Shown: positions 1 through 5,958 of the stretch, in pieces | Layout: each line of letters opens with the position of its first letter | How positions within the stretch are numbered: the first letter of the stretch is position 1 | NCBI GenBank assembly: GCA_003510765.1 | Contig: DOKV01000038.1 | Coordinates: 1-10,850 of the forward strand | Source: Clostridiaceae bacterium | GTDB lineage: Bacteria > Bacillota > Clostridia > Clostridiales > Clostridiaceae | Reading direction: 5' to 3' | DNA length: 10,850 bases | Notes under the pieces: model-generated | Told to the model about the DNA's origin: nothing | What the model saw: only the letters and a program-made list of their open reading frames with translations | Database searches by the model: none | Position numbers and translations under genes: made by a program

Positions 1-1
1 A

Positions 2-727
2 TCAACTATACCGAATGAACCCTTCAAACCCCTGTTGCCATAACTTCTGAACTAGGGTTTCCGCATTTTCTCGCTTGCGAAAAGCGCCCACTTGCACCCG
101 ATAAAGACCCTCTTCTTTAGGGCTTTCCTTGATGAGTTCCATCTCCTGAGCCTTTTGATCCACCTCAAGAAACCGTGCAATGGCCCTGGCATAAGCCTTG
201 GCAATGTCTTCTTTGTGACCAATGATCCACAGGGCAATGTCTTTATGGTCATGAAAATTGGTTTCCATGAGCACTGGGGTGAGCCCCAGATTAAAAGGAC
301 TTCTCACCTCTGCAAAACCAATGCCGTTAAAGGACTCCATCCCATTCACAAGGTTTCTTGCGCGATTGCTTTTGTAGGGACAAATCCCATCCAGCTCCTC
401 CACCAAAATCTTGGACAAGACCAAGGACTTTGGTGATTTGGGATGATATAGCGCCACGGCACCTGAGGCTTTTCCGCCACCTCCTGCGTTGGAGTGGAGG
501 GCGATATACAGAGAGCATCCCTTGTCTTTGGCTTCCTTAGGTCTTCCTCGCTGAGATATATCCAAGGACAAGTTTGCCAAGACCACCGCTAGGCCATAGT
601 CCTCTTCCAGTATTTTTTTCAGGAGTTTTGCCACCGCCACCATCTCTTTCTCTTCATTGGTGTTGCCTGCTGCATACCGATTCTCTGGTTGCTTACTTGG
701 GGATAGATAAATGGTTTCTCTTCTCAT
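2..727 (-). CDS. N-acetylmuramoyl-L-alanine amidase (Amidase_3-like) with C-terminal SPOR-like half repeat
   Basis: A 241-residue zinc amidase expected to cleave the bond between N-acetylmuramic acid and L-alanine in peptidoglycan. Residues about 5-188 resemble the Amidase_3 fold. Visible are E25/E26 in GNTNEE, H78 in ALHSNAGG (zinc-ligand position) and E155 in VLMETNFHD (catalytic Glu position). The usual first ligand motif DPGHGG is replaced by YLSPSKQPEN, a form I recall from some clostridial and phage-type amidases. Residues about 208-240 (LYRVQVGAFRKRENAE onward) match one 35-residue SPOR/CwlC-type repeat; a full SPOR domain would need about 70. No signal peptide is visible. The start at 727 is chosen because GGAGGT lies 9 nt upstream; the frame is open back to 850, but that part is lysine/arginine/cysteine rich and crosses a flanking repeat of the neighbouring gene. 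The TGA stop is at 2-4, so the gene is complete. It could be a cell-wall remodelling or sporulation enzyme, or a phage-derived lysin. Confidence 0.82.
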   Translation of the reverse strand: MRRETIYLSPSKQPENRYAAGNTNEEKEMVAVAKLLKKILEEDYGLAVVLANLSLDISQRGRPKEAKDKGCSLYIALHSNAGGGGKASGAVALYHPKSPKSLVLSKILVEELDGICPYKSNRARNLVNGMESFNGIGFAEVRSPFNLGLTPVLMETNFHDHKDIALWIIGHKEDIAKAYARAIARFLEVDQKAQEMELIKESPKEEGLYRVQVGAFRKRENAETLVQKLWQQGFEGFIRYS

Positions 728-736
728 CTTCGCCTT

Positions 737-742
737 ACCTCC
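737..742 (-). promoter_or_regulatory. Ribosome binding site fixing the amidase start
   Basis: GGAGGT on the minus strand, 9 nt ahead of the ATG at 727. It favours this start over the longer open frame that begins at 850. Confidence 0.7.
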
Positions 743-821
743 ACGGATCTTCACGACATCCTTCCTACATCTTTCCATAACTGACCTATGCCCTCTTCTA
801 CACATCTGACAAAAAAACTTT

Positions 822-838
822 GGGGACGGTACTTGAAT
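822..838. repeat. Left flanking inverted repeat of the RAYT-like gene
   Basis: The plus strand reads GGGGACGGTACTTGAAT. Its reverse complement, ATTCAAGTACCGTCCCC, matches the copy at 1627-1643 at 14 of 17 positions. The GTACCGTCCCC-type core is a sequence I associate with RAYT genes in Clostridia (recollection, not searched). Its right end overlaps the -35 box of the RAYT-like gene's promoter. Confidence 0.65.
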
Positions 839-861
839 TTCATTTTTCACTGTGGTATTAT
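833..861 (+). promoter_or_regulatory. Promoter of the RAYT-like gene
   Basis: TTGAAT (833-838), a 17-nt spacer and TATTAT (856-861), with TG at 853-854 giving an extended -10. The start codon follows 26 nt after the -10 box. The -35 box is the outer end of the left flanking repeat. Confidence 0.6.
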
Positions 862-887
862 GCTTTTAGAAGGCAGGTGAGTTTTGC

Positions 888-1592
888 GTGGCAAGGCAAG
901 CAAGAATAAAAGATCCTTATGGCACATTTCATATTTCCCAATCTGGTGGAGGCCAGCGAGCACTCTTTGAAGAAGAGAAGGACAGAGAAGCATTCTTGTC
1001 CATCTTAAAGAAGGCCCAGGCAAAGTATCAGTTTCACCTCTATGCCTACTGCTTATTATCGGACACCACCTATCATTTGGTCATGGACCTCAACGGTGCC
1101 GATCTATCCAAAGTGATGAAGAGCATCAATATTGGCTATGCCATGTTTAAAAACCAAGGAACACCCCTTTTTAAAGATCGCTTCAAAAGCACCCTATTAG
1201 AAGACGCCTCTTCCACAGAATCTTTGGTGAAGAAGCTCCATGAAAAAGGGGCCAAGGAAAATCTTTGGAACAGTTACTGCATCTACGATCCCACTTCTCC
1301 CTTAAAGCTCGATTGGGTATCCCCCTTATCCAGCATCCAAGAGAAGAGCCCTGAGGCTCCCTGTAGAAACTGTATCAACACCTTGGATGAAGCCAAAGAA
1401 AAGCTCCTTGTTGTATCCTTAGAAAAAGGTCTTTCCTTACAAGAACTCTTCAAAGCGAAAGACATCCGAAATGATCTCATTTTGACCTTCAGAAAAAATA
1501 CCACCCTTTCTTTAAAGGAATTGGGTAGCCTCTTTGGGGGCCTTTCTGAATCCAGTATCTGTAAAATACTCAACACCCATTGCGAGAATTAG
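888..1592 (+). CDS. REP-associated tyrosine transposase (RAYT)-like protein, probably catalytically inactive
   Basis: A 234-residue protein of the Y1/IS200-like RAYT family, whose members nick single-stranded REP hairpins. The N-terminus MARQARIKDPYGTFHI, then YAYCLL (52-57), ADLSKVMKSIN (71-81) and LFKDRFKS (94-101) are family landmarks. Residues about 165-230 form the C-terminal helix-turn-helix-like part seen in many clostridial members (LSLKELGSLFGG at 207-218). Two catalytic features are missing. The HUH motif, usually NHxHL, reads TTYHL (60-64), so only the second His (H63) remains. The helix that normally carries the nucleophilic tyrosine (RYIHxNP) reads VKKLHEKG (114-121). The frame is intact, starts with GTG at 888 behind AGGCAGGTGA, and has its own promoter, terminator and flanking repeats. 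This fits either a recently disabled element or a gene kept for DNA binding. Family assignment is firm; loss of activity is inferred from the motifs. Confidence 0.8.
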   Translation: MARQARIKDPYGTFHISQSGGGQRALFEEEKDREAFLSILKKAQAKYQFHLYAYCLLSDTTYHLVMDLNGADLSKVMKSINIGYAMFKNQGTPLFKDRFKSTLLEDASSTESLVKKLHEKGAKENLWNSYCIYDPTSPLKLDWVSPLSSIQEKSPEAPCRNCINTLDEAKEKLLVVSLEKGLSLQELFKAKDIRNDLILTFRKNTTLSLKELGSLFGGLSESSICKILNTHCEN

Positions 1593-1617
1593 GCCAAAGA
1601 CTTTCGGCCTTTTATTT
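1591..1617 (+). terminator. Intrinsic terminator after the RAYT-like gene
   Basis: AGGCC (1591-1595) pairs with GGCCT (1606-1610) across a 10-nt loop, followed by TTTATTT. The stem overlaps the TAG stop and is short, so it is probably of moderate strength. Confidence 0.6.
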
Positions 1618-1620
1618 CCT

Positions 1621-1648
1621 TTGACCATTCAAGTTCTGTCCCTATATG
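1621..1648 (+). promoter_or_regulatory. Candidate promoter of the redox operon
   Basis: TTGACC (1621-1626), a 16-nt spacer and TATATG (1643-1648), 24 nt before the ATG of the flavoprotein gene. The spacer is almost exactly the right flanking repeat of the RAYT-like gene. The -10 box is imperfect. Confidence 0.45.
1627..1643. repeat. Right flanking inverted repeat of the RAYT-like gene
   Basis: ATTCAAGTTCTGTCCCT, the inverted partner of 822-838 with three mismatches. It lies between the RAYT terminator and the redox operon, inside that operon's candidate promoter spacer. Confidence 0.65.
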
Positions 1649-1672
1649 TCCACGCCAGGAGGTTGATACAAG

Positions 1673-2656
1673 ATGTCCTTTTCCTTTCAAATTGATCTGA
1701 ACAAAGGTACTGTGCAGAAAAACAAACAGACCTTAGACCCTGAGACCCTCTATGATGTGCTCATCGTAGGCGGAGGTCCTTCTGGGCTAAATGCAGCCCT
1801 TTATGCCAAAAGAAAAGGCTTAAACGTTGGCATCATCACCAAACGACAAGGAGGCCTTCTACTGGATACCTCTATGGTAGACAACTATTTAGGCATCCAA
1901 GAAATCAGTGGAGAAGCCATGGCCCAGGAGTTTCTAAATCATGTACATACCTTGGACATCCCCATGAAAGATGACAGCGAAGTCATTGGCTATAAGAAGA
2001 TGGACGAGATCCATGTCTTGACCCTCTACTCTGGGGAGGTCTTTCAAGGAAAAACCATCCTCATCGCCACAGGATCAAACCCTCGGCATTTGGGTGTCGA
2101 AGGAGAAGATACCTATGCTGGAAGAGGCGTGGCCTATTGTGCCATCTGTGATGCCCCTTTATTCAAAGGCAAAGAGGTCCTCATTGCTGGCGGTGGAAAC
2201 TCCGCGGTGGAAGCCGCACTAGACCTTGCCAAAGTAGCTACTTCCGTTACTTTGGTCCATAGAAGTCAGCTCCGTGCAGACAATATTCTGATCAAGAAGC
2301 TCTATGAGGAACCCAAAATCACCGTCCATTTGGAAACTCAAATAAAGGAAATCTTTGGCGAAAAAGCCATGAAAGGCTTAAGAGCCCTTCATAAGCCCAC
2401 TGGAGAAGAAAAAACCTTGTATGCAGATGGCCTGTTCATTGAAATCGGTCATGTGCCAAATACTGGGGTGTTCAAAGATCTTCTCACGTTAAATGACCAG
2501 GGAGAAATCTTGGTGGATGTGAAGAATCGCACAAATCTTCCAGGGGTTTATGCTGCAGGAGATGTGACCAATGTCCCCTACAAACAAATTGTCATTGCTG
2601 CCAGTGATGGCGCGAAGGCAGCCCTTTCCATGAATGAATACTTAAATAGCAAATAA
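1673..2656 (+). CDS. Thioredoxin reductase / AhpF C-terminal-like NAD(P)H:disulfide flavoprotein
   Basis: A 327-residue cytosolic FAD enzyme expected to move electrons from NAD(P)H to a thioredoxin-like partner. Visible are the FAD-binding GGGPSG (33-38), ATGSNPR (132-138), the redox-active C156-A-I-C159, the nucleotide-binding GGGNSA (173-178) and GDVTNVPYKQ (296-305) with the second FAD contact. Overall it looks closer to the reductase half of AhpF than to short TrxB, for example APLFKGKEV after the CxxC and the LDPETLYDVLIVGG lead-in after a 20-residue N-terminal extension. The cofactor loop reads VHRSQLR instead of the NADPH signature HRRxxxR or the acidic AhpF version, so NADH versus NADPH is unclear. 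AGGAGGT sits 9 nt before the ATG. The next gene encodes the matching two-fold disulfide oxidoreductase, its likely electron acceptor. Confidence 0.88.
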   Translation: MSFSFQIDLNKGTVQKNKQTLDPETLYDVLIVGGGPSGLNAALYAKRKGLNVGIITKRQGGLLLDTSMVDNYLGIQEISGEAMAQEFLNHVHTLDIPMKDDSEVIGYKKMDEIHVLTLYSGEVFQGKTILIATGSNPRHLGVEGEDTYAGRGVAYCAICDAPLFKGKEVLIAGGGNSAVEAALDLAKVATSVTLVHRSQLRADNILIKKLYEEPKITVHLETQIKEIFGEKAMKGLRALHKPTGEEKTLYADGLFIEIGHVPNTGVFKDLLTLNDQGEILVDVKNRTNLPGVYAAGDVTNVPYKQIVIAASDGAKAALSMNEYLNSK

Positions 2657-2715
2657 CCTATCTATATATAGCGCCCGAACAAACGACCCTACACAAAATT
2701 TTGGAGGTATACAGA

Positions 2716-3360
2716 ATGCAAATGTTTAACGAAGAAATCCAAGGCCAATTAAAGGAAATATTCCAAGAGCTCAAAGGAGATGTCACCATCGCGCTATTCA
2801 CCAAGGAAGGGGAATGCCCAACCTGTGAAGAAACCTTAGCCTACATGCAAGAAGTAGAAGCTTTAAGCGACAAAATTCATTTGGCCACCTATGACATCCA
2901 AAAGGATGACGCTTTGGCAAAGGAATACAACATCCAAATGGTGCCTTCCATCGTCTTATTAAACGAAAAGAACGAATACCATGGGGTGAAGTTCAATGGT
3001 ATTCCAGCTGGCCATGAAATCAACTCTTTCATCCCAGCACTTTTAGAAGTATCTGGACAAGAAAGTGAAGTACCAGCGGAACTGGCTGAGAGAATTAAGA
3101 AGATCAACAAACCCGTGAACATCAAAGTCTTCATCACTTTAAGCTGCCCCCATTGCCCAGGTGCTGTGCAAAAGGCACATAAGCTTGCCCTCATGAACCC
3201 CATGATTGAAGCGGAAATGATTGAAGCAGAGACCTTTGGCGAACTTTCCATGAAACATAACGTTTCCGGCGTGCCAAAGATTGTCTTTAACGATGAACTA
3301 GACCTTCTTGGAAACCAACCCATCCAAGAATTCTTAAACACCATGGAGAAAATCTCCTAA
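2716..3360 (+). CDS. Protein disulfide oxidoreductase with two thioredoxin folds (AhpF N-terminal-like, PDO/glutaredoxin-like)
   Basis: A 214-residue cytosolic protein made of two thioredoxin-type folds. Fold 1 (about 1-110) has C34-P-T-C37 and the cis-proline stretch MVPSIV (P77). Fold 2 (about 130-214) has C144-P-H-C147 and GVPKIV (P187). Both CxxC motifs are intact, unlike enteric AhpF, where the first fold has lost its cysteines. This is the pattern of archaeal and Thermotoga PDO proteins that are reduced by a neighbouring flavoprotein reductase. Fold 2 closely follows the AhpF N-terminal domain (TLSCPHCPGAVQKAHKL). The likely role is thiol-disulfide exchange, possibly feeding a peroxidase encoded elsewhere. 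The ATG at 2716 is preferred over the TTG at 2701 because GGAGGT (2703-2708) lies 7 nt before it. It is 59 nt downstream of the reductase gene, with no terminator between; a weak TTAAAT-17-TATATA pair (2642-2670) could be an extra promoter. Confidence 0.86.
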   Translation: MQMFNEEIQGQLKEIFQELKGDVTIALFTKEGECPTCEETLAYMQEVEALSDKIHLATYDIQKDDALAKEYNIQMVPSIVLLNEKNEYHGVKFNGIPAGHEINSFIPALLEVSGQESEVPAELAERIKKINKPVNIKVFITLSCPHCPGAVQKAHKLALMNPMIEAEMIEAETFGELSMKHNVSGVPKIVFNDELDLLGNQPIQEFLNTMEKIS

Positions 3361-3394
3361 GACAAAAAGATCTTATAACAAATACATCCCCCAT

Positions 3395-3433
3395 AGAAAG
3401 CATAAAGGATGACCTTGGCCATCCTTTCTTTCT
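3395..3433 (+). terminator. Hairpin between the PDO and DUF6132 genes (partial terminator or processing site)
   Basis: AAAGGATG (3404-3411) pairs with CATCCTTT (3420-3427). AGAAAG (3395-3400) and CTTTCT (3428-3433) can extend the stem across a 3-nt bulge. The following T tract is interrupted, so it may only lower expression of the two downstream membrane genes. Confidence 0.45.
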
Positions 3434-3451
3434 ACAAAGGAGGTACCCAAA

Positions 3452-3655
3452 ATGGAAAAAAACATCGCCCCTAAATCGTTGCAAAGGAGAAAGAGAATCA
3501 TGAAGATTGCCCTTGGCATCGTCATCGGCGGCCTAGCCGGTTACCTTTATTACTATTTCATCGGCTGTGATGGTACCTGCCCCATCTCTTCCAACCCTTG
3601 GCGCTCCATAGTCTATGGGTCCGTCATGGGCACCTTGCTAGGCTCTGCATTTTAA
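3452..3655 (+). CDS. Small membrane protein, DUF6132-like, with CxxxC motif
   Basis: A 67-residue protein with two predicted membrane helices (about 17-37 and 52-66). The stretch YYFIGCDGTCPISSNPW (34-50), with C39 and C43, is the hallmark of the family I know as DUF6132; its function is unknown. The basic N-terminus (KSLQRRKR) suggests that both ends face the cytoplasm and the CxxxC loop faces outward or sits at the membrane surface. AAAGGAGGT lies 9 nt before the ATG. It follows the PDO gene by 91 nt, past a hairpin, and precedes a second cysteine-bearing membrane gene. A role as a thiol or metal site in a membrane redox chain would be inference only. Confidence 0.78.
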   Translation: MEKNIAPKSLQRRKRIMKIALGIVIGGLAGYLYYYFIGCDGTCPISSNPWRSIVYGSVMGTLLGSAF

Positions 3656-3711
3656 CCTTTGGTCCCGAAGTCTAAGCACAAAAGAATATAGAAAAGTGAG
3701 GAACTACAGCG

Positions 3712-4311
3712 TTGAAGAATCATAAAGATCTCTATGTCATTACCCTGGCCTTTTTTGGTCTATCCTTTGTGAACATCCACTTTGCCCTGCTGGGTCTCTT
3801 GTGTATGTTTCTACCCATGTATCTGTTGAAAAGAGATACCAAAAAAACCTGGTGTCAGGGCTACTGCCCTAGATCATCCCTCTACATGACCTTGGGAAAA
3901 AAGCGAAAGAAAAAAGGACTGCCCACCCCTTTATCCTTCATCAAAGGAAACTTGAAAAATGTCGTGTTGGGATACTTTTTCATCAGTTTAACCATTGCCC
4001 TCTTATCCACTATTCAAGTGGTTCGTGGGGCCATGGCACCGATGCTCATCCCAAGATTTCTCATTCTCATCCCCATCACCCTTCCCTTCCCCCAACTGTT
4101 TACCTTATCAGCCGCTCCCCTATGGCTGACACACTTTGCTTTTCGCCTCTTTTCCATGATGATGACCACCACCCTCCTGGGTCTTACCCTATCTTATGTG
4201 TATAAGCCCAGGACTTGGTGTACCATCTGTCCCATCAATACTGTGTCTGATCTGTACATACTAGACCAAAAGTCCAAAACTTTTCAGCCAGCAAAAAATA
4301 AAGCGTCCTAA
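3712..4311 (+). CDS. Polytopic membrane protein, putative 4Fe-4S binding
   Basis: A 199-residue membrane protein with about four hydrophobic segments (about 8-38, 82-106, 111-134 and 142-165). Two cysteine motifs flank the core: WC48QGYC52PRSS near the start and TWC170TIC173PINT near the end. The four cysteines and the CP pairs recall membrane ferredoxin-like proteins of the Fer4_5/NosR type, and similar clostridial genes are annotated simply as 4Fe-4S binding proteins. The lysine-rich stretches beside both motifs (residues 40-46, 63-68) suggest that they face the cytoplasm and could together hold one cluster. The start is TTG with GTGAGGA 9 nt upstream. It is the last gene of the cluster, 56 nt after the DUF6132-like gene and followed by a strong terminator. 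The substrate and partners are unknown. Confidence 0.72.
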   Translation: MKNHKDLYVITLAFFGLSFVNIHFALLGLLCMFLPMYLLKRDTKKTWCQGYCPRSSLYMTLGKKRKKKGLPTPLSFIKGNLKNVVLGYFFISLTIALLSTIQVVRGAMAPMLIPRFLILIPITLPFPQLFTLSAAPLWLTHFAFRLFSMMMTTTLLGLTLSYVYKPRTWCTICPINTVSDLYILDQKSKTFQPAKNKAS

Positions 4312-4320
4312 TTAAAGAAA

Positions 4321-4362
4321 GACGAAGCCAAGAATATCCCCACTCTTGGCTTCGTCTTTTTT
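4321..4362. terminator. Strong bidirectional terminator between convergent genes
   Basis: GACGAAGCCAAGA (4321-4333) and TCTTGGCTTCGTC (4344-4356) form a perfect 13-bp stem with a 10-nt loop, followed by six T on the plus strand. The A-rich left flank (AATTAAAGAAA) gives a weaker U tract for the minus-strand permease gene, which stops at 4388. Confidence 0.9.
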
Positions 4363-4387
4363 GGTCTTTTTTAGTTTTCCTTAGATT

Positions 4388-5911
4388 CTAGGCAGCCTTA
4401 TGTCTATCTAAGTTCTTTAAGGCCTCTTTGGCATTTTTTCTTGTGGCCACTTCATAGCGTCTGTAGGCTTCTAAAATCAACGCCACCGCCAAGTATCCCA
4501 CCACAAAGGACGGATCATAAAGCCAGGTTAGCTTCGGGGCATGCATAAATCCCGTGGCGCTTAACAGGGCGGCAAAGAGGGCGGAAATAGCCGCCTTCTC
4601 ATAGGCTTCATCCAGTAAGAACACCACGATGGCCCCCCAAAGGAGACCCGTGAACATGGCCCCTTGACCAAGAGGCACAATGCCACTGGAAAGATTGGCC
4701 ACCACTTCTCCTGCTGCGCCGTTAAAGCGCGTCATGAGATAATTGGCAAAGTAAGGGAACATGGCTAGGACCACCGCAGGAAAATGTTTCTTGTCCACGG
4801 TGTTAAAAGCTTGGGTCACCATGGAGATGCCCACAAAGACCAGCACCGGTGCAATGACAGCCATGGGGATCACCTGGGCCATGGCAGCCACCAAACCAAA
4901 GGTGGAGGCTAGTAAAAACACAAAGCCATTCAATATGGAATACCCTCTTCCTGCATTCATCCATTTGGATCCAATGGATGCAATGTACACCGTGGTGGGG
5001 AATACACCACCGAAGAAGGTGCCAAAAATAGTACCTAGTCCATCGGCCATCTGTGCTTCTTGCACATCATATTTATCTCCCGCAGAAGCCATGGCTTCTA
5101 CATTATTCATGGTCTCCACGAAATTATAAATGGAAATGGGGAGCAAAATAGCAAATAGCCCCGCCATATGACGCATCATGTAGCCAATGCCTTCCACTAG
5201 ACCCAAGGTTGGTAGGGGCAAATAGAAGCCAAAGCTCTTTATCCCTTCTTGAAGGAAAGAGGTATCTTGGCCGCCTACGGTATAGGCCAAAAAGGTGCCG
5301 ATGACAATGGCAAAGAGGGAGGCTGGAATCTTAAAGGGCATGGGTTTTTTCGCCACAAAACCAAGAAGCATGATCATGAGCACCACCATCCCTGCAATGG
5401 GGAGTTCATAAGTCATGAAAAACATTTCCCCGCCAATGAAAGCAAAGGCTACCCCCGCCAAGGCACCTAGCATGGCTGCTCTTGGAAGATGCTTATGCAC
5501 CCATTTGCCAATGAAGCTGCCCAGGACTTCCACAAAACCCCCTAGAAAACAAGCTCCAAGGCCAATCTTCCAAGCCAGCTCTGGATCTCCCGTTAGGGTT
5601 AGGGCTGGCCTTAAGACCCCAAAGAGATAGATGAACATCACCGGTGTAGAGACGCCATAGGCCAAGGCTGTCACATCACTTCGTCCTTCCTTCTCCGCAA
5701 GTTTTTTCGCCAGCTTTGCGTAGTAAAGATTCCCAAAGAACACCGCCATGGCCACCCCTGGGATGACTCTCCCATAGACGATGGCAGCTGGAAAGCCCAT
5801 GGCAGTCATGGATACAGCAATGAGCACAAAATTCGCCAAATTGTTTTGAAAGAGGGCAAAAAAGCCATCTAGATCTTCTCGTTTAAATAATGGATATACA
5901 ACCTTTTCCAA
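4388..5911 (-). CDS. Divergent NCS2/SLC23-like permease, probably purine uptake
   Basis: A 507-residue inner-membrane transporter with about 12-14 hydrophobic segments. The N-terminal LFKREDLDGFFALFQNNLAN and RSDVTALAYGVSTP (about 77-90) mark it as the branch usually annotated as xanthine/uracil/vitamin C permease (NCS2 superfamily). It is not a standard PbuX, PbuG or AzgA protein, and it is longer than the usual 430-450 residues. It is the second gene after xpt, 47 nt downstream and under the same guanine-class riboswitch, so import of xanthine, guanine or hypoxanthine is the best guess. The start is taken as TTG at 5911, with AAGGAGA 8 nt upstream. The frame also opens at GTG 5938, but nothing resembling a ribosome site precedes that codon. 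The C-terminus is basic (RKNAKEALKNLDRHK). It ends just before the shared bidirectional terminator. Confidence 0.82.
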   Translation of the reverse strand: MEKVVYPLFKREDLDGFFALFQNNLANFVLIAVSMTAMGFPAAIVYGRVIPGVAMAVFFGNLYYAKLAKKLAEKEGRSDVTALAYGVSTPVMFIYLFGVLRPALTLTGDPELAWKIGLGACFLGGFVEVLGSFIGKWVHKHLPRAAMLGALAGVAFAFIGGEMFFMTYELPIAGMVVLMIMLLGFVAKKPMPFKIPASLFAIVIGTFLAYTVGGQDTSFLQEGIKSFGFYLPLPTLGLVEGIGYMMRHMAGLFAILLPISIYNFVETMNNVEAMASAGDKYDVQEAQMADGLGTIFGTFFGGVFPTTVYIASIGSKWMNAGRGYSILNGFVFLLASTFGLVAAMAQVIPMAVIAPVLVFVGISMVTQAFNTVDKKHFPAVVLAMFPYFANYLMTRFNGAAGEVVANLSSGIVPLGQGAMFTGLLWGAIVVFLLDEAYEKAAISALFAALLSATGFMHAPKLTWLYDPSFVVGYLAVALILEAYRRYEVATRKNAKEALKNLDRHKAA

Positions 5912-5919
5912 AGTATTTC

Positions 5920-5926
5920 TCTCCTT
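5920..5926 (-). promoter_or_regulatory. Ribosome binding site fixing the permease start
   Basis: AAGGAGA on the minus strand, 8 nt ahead of TTG 5911. It lies inside the coding sequence that a GTG 5938 start would imply, which argues for the TTG. Confidence 0.65.
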
Positions 5927-5958
5927 TTCCCTATGCACAACAGAGCGCCAAATCTATC

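Noticed and set aside
800..822. Promoter for the amidase on the minus strand (TTGTCA near 808)
   Set aside because: At 17 nt the matching -10 position reads ATAGGT, too far from consensus to report as a feature.
728..850. N-terminal extension of the amidase frame up to 850
   Set aside because: A good ribosome site precedes the ATG at 727, the extra residues do not look like a signal peptide or a domain, and the stretch overlaps the left flanking repeat.
2701..2715. TTG start for the PDO gene at 2701
   Set aside because: It would include the GGAGGT ribosome site in the coding sequence; the ATG at 2716 is properly spaced from it.
4761..5129. Open frame on the plus strand within the permease gene
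   Set aside because: It is antisense to a clear membrane-protein gene, has no ribosome site, and its composition mirrors the permease codons.
5912..5938. GTG start for the permease at 5938
   Set aside because: No ribosome site upstream, while AAGGAGA lies 8 nt before TTG 5911.
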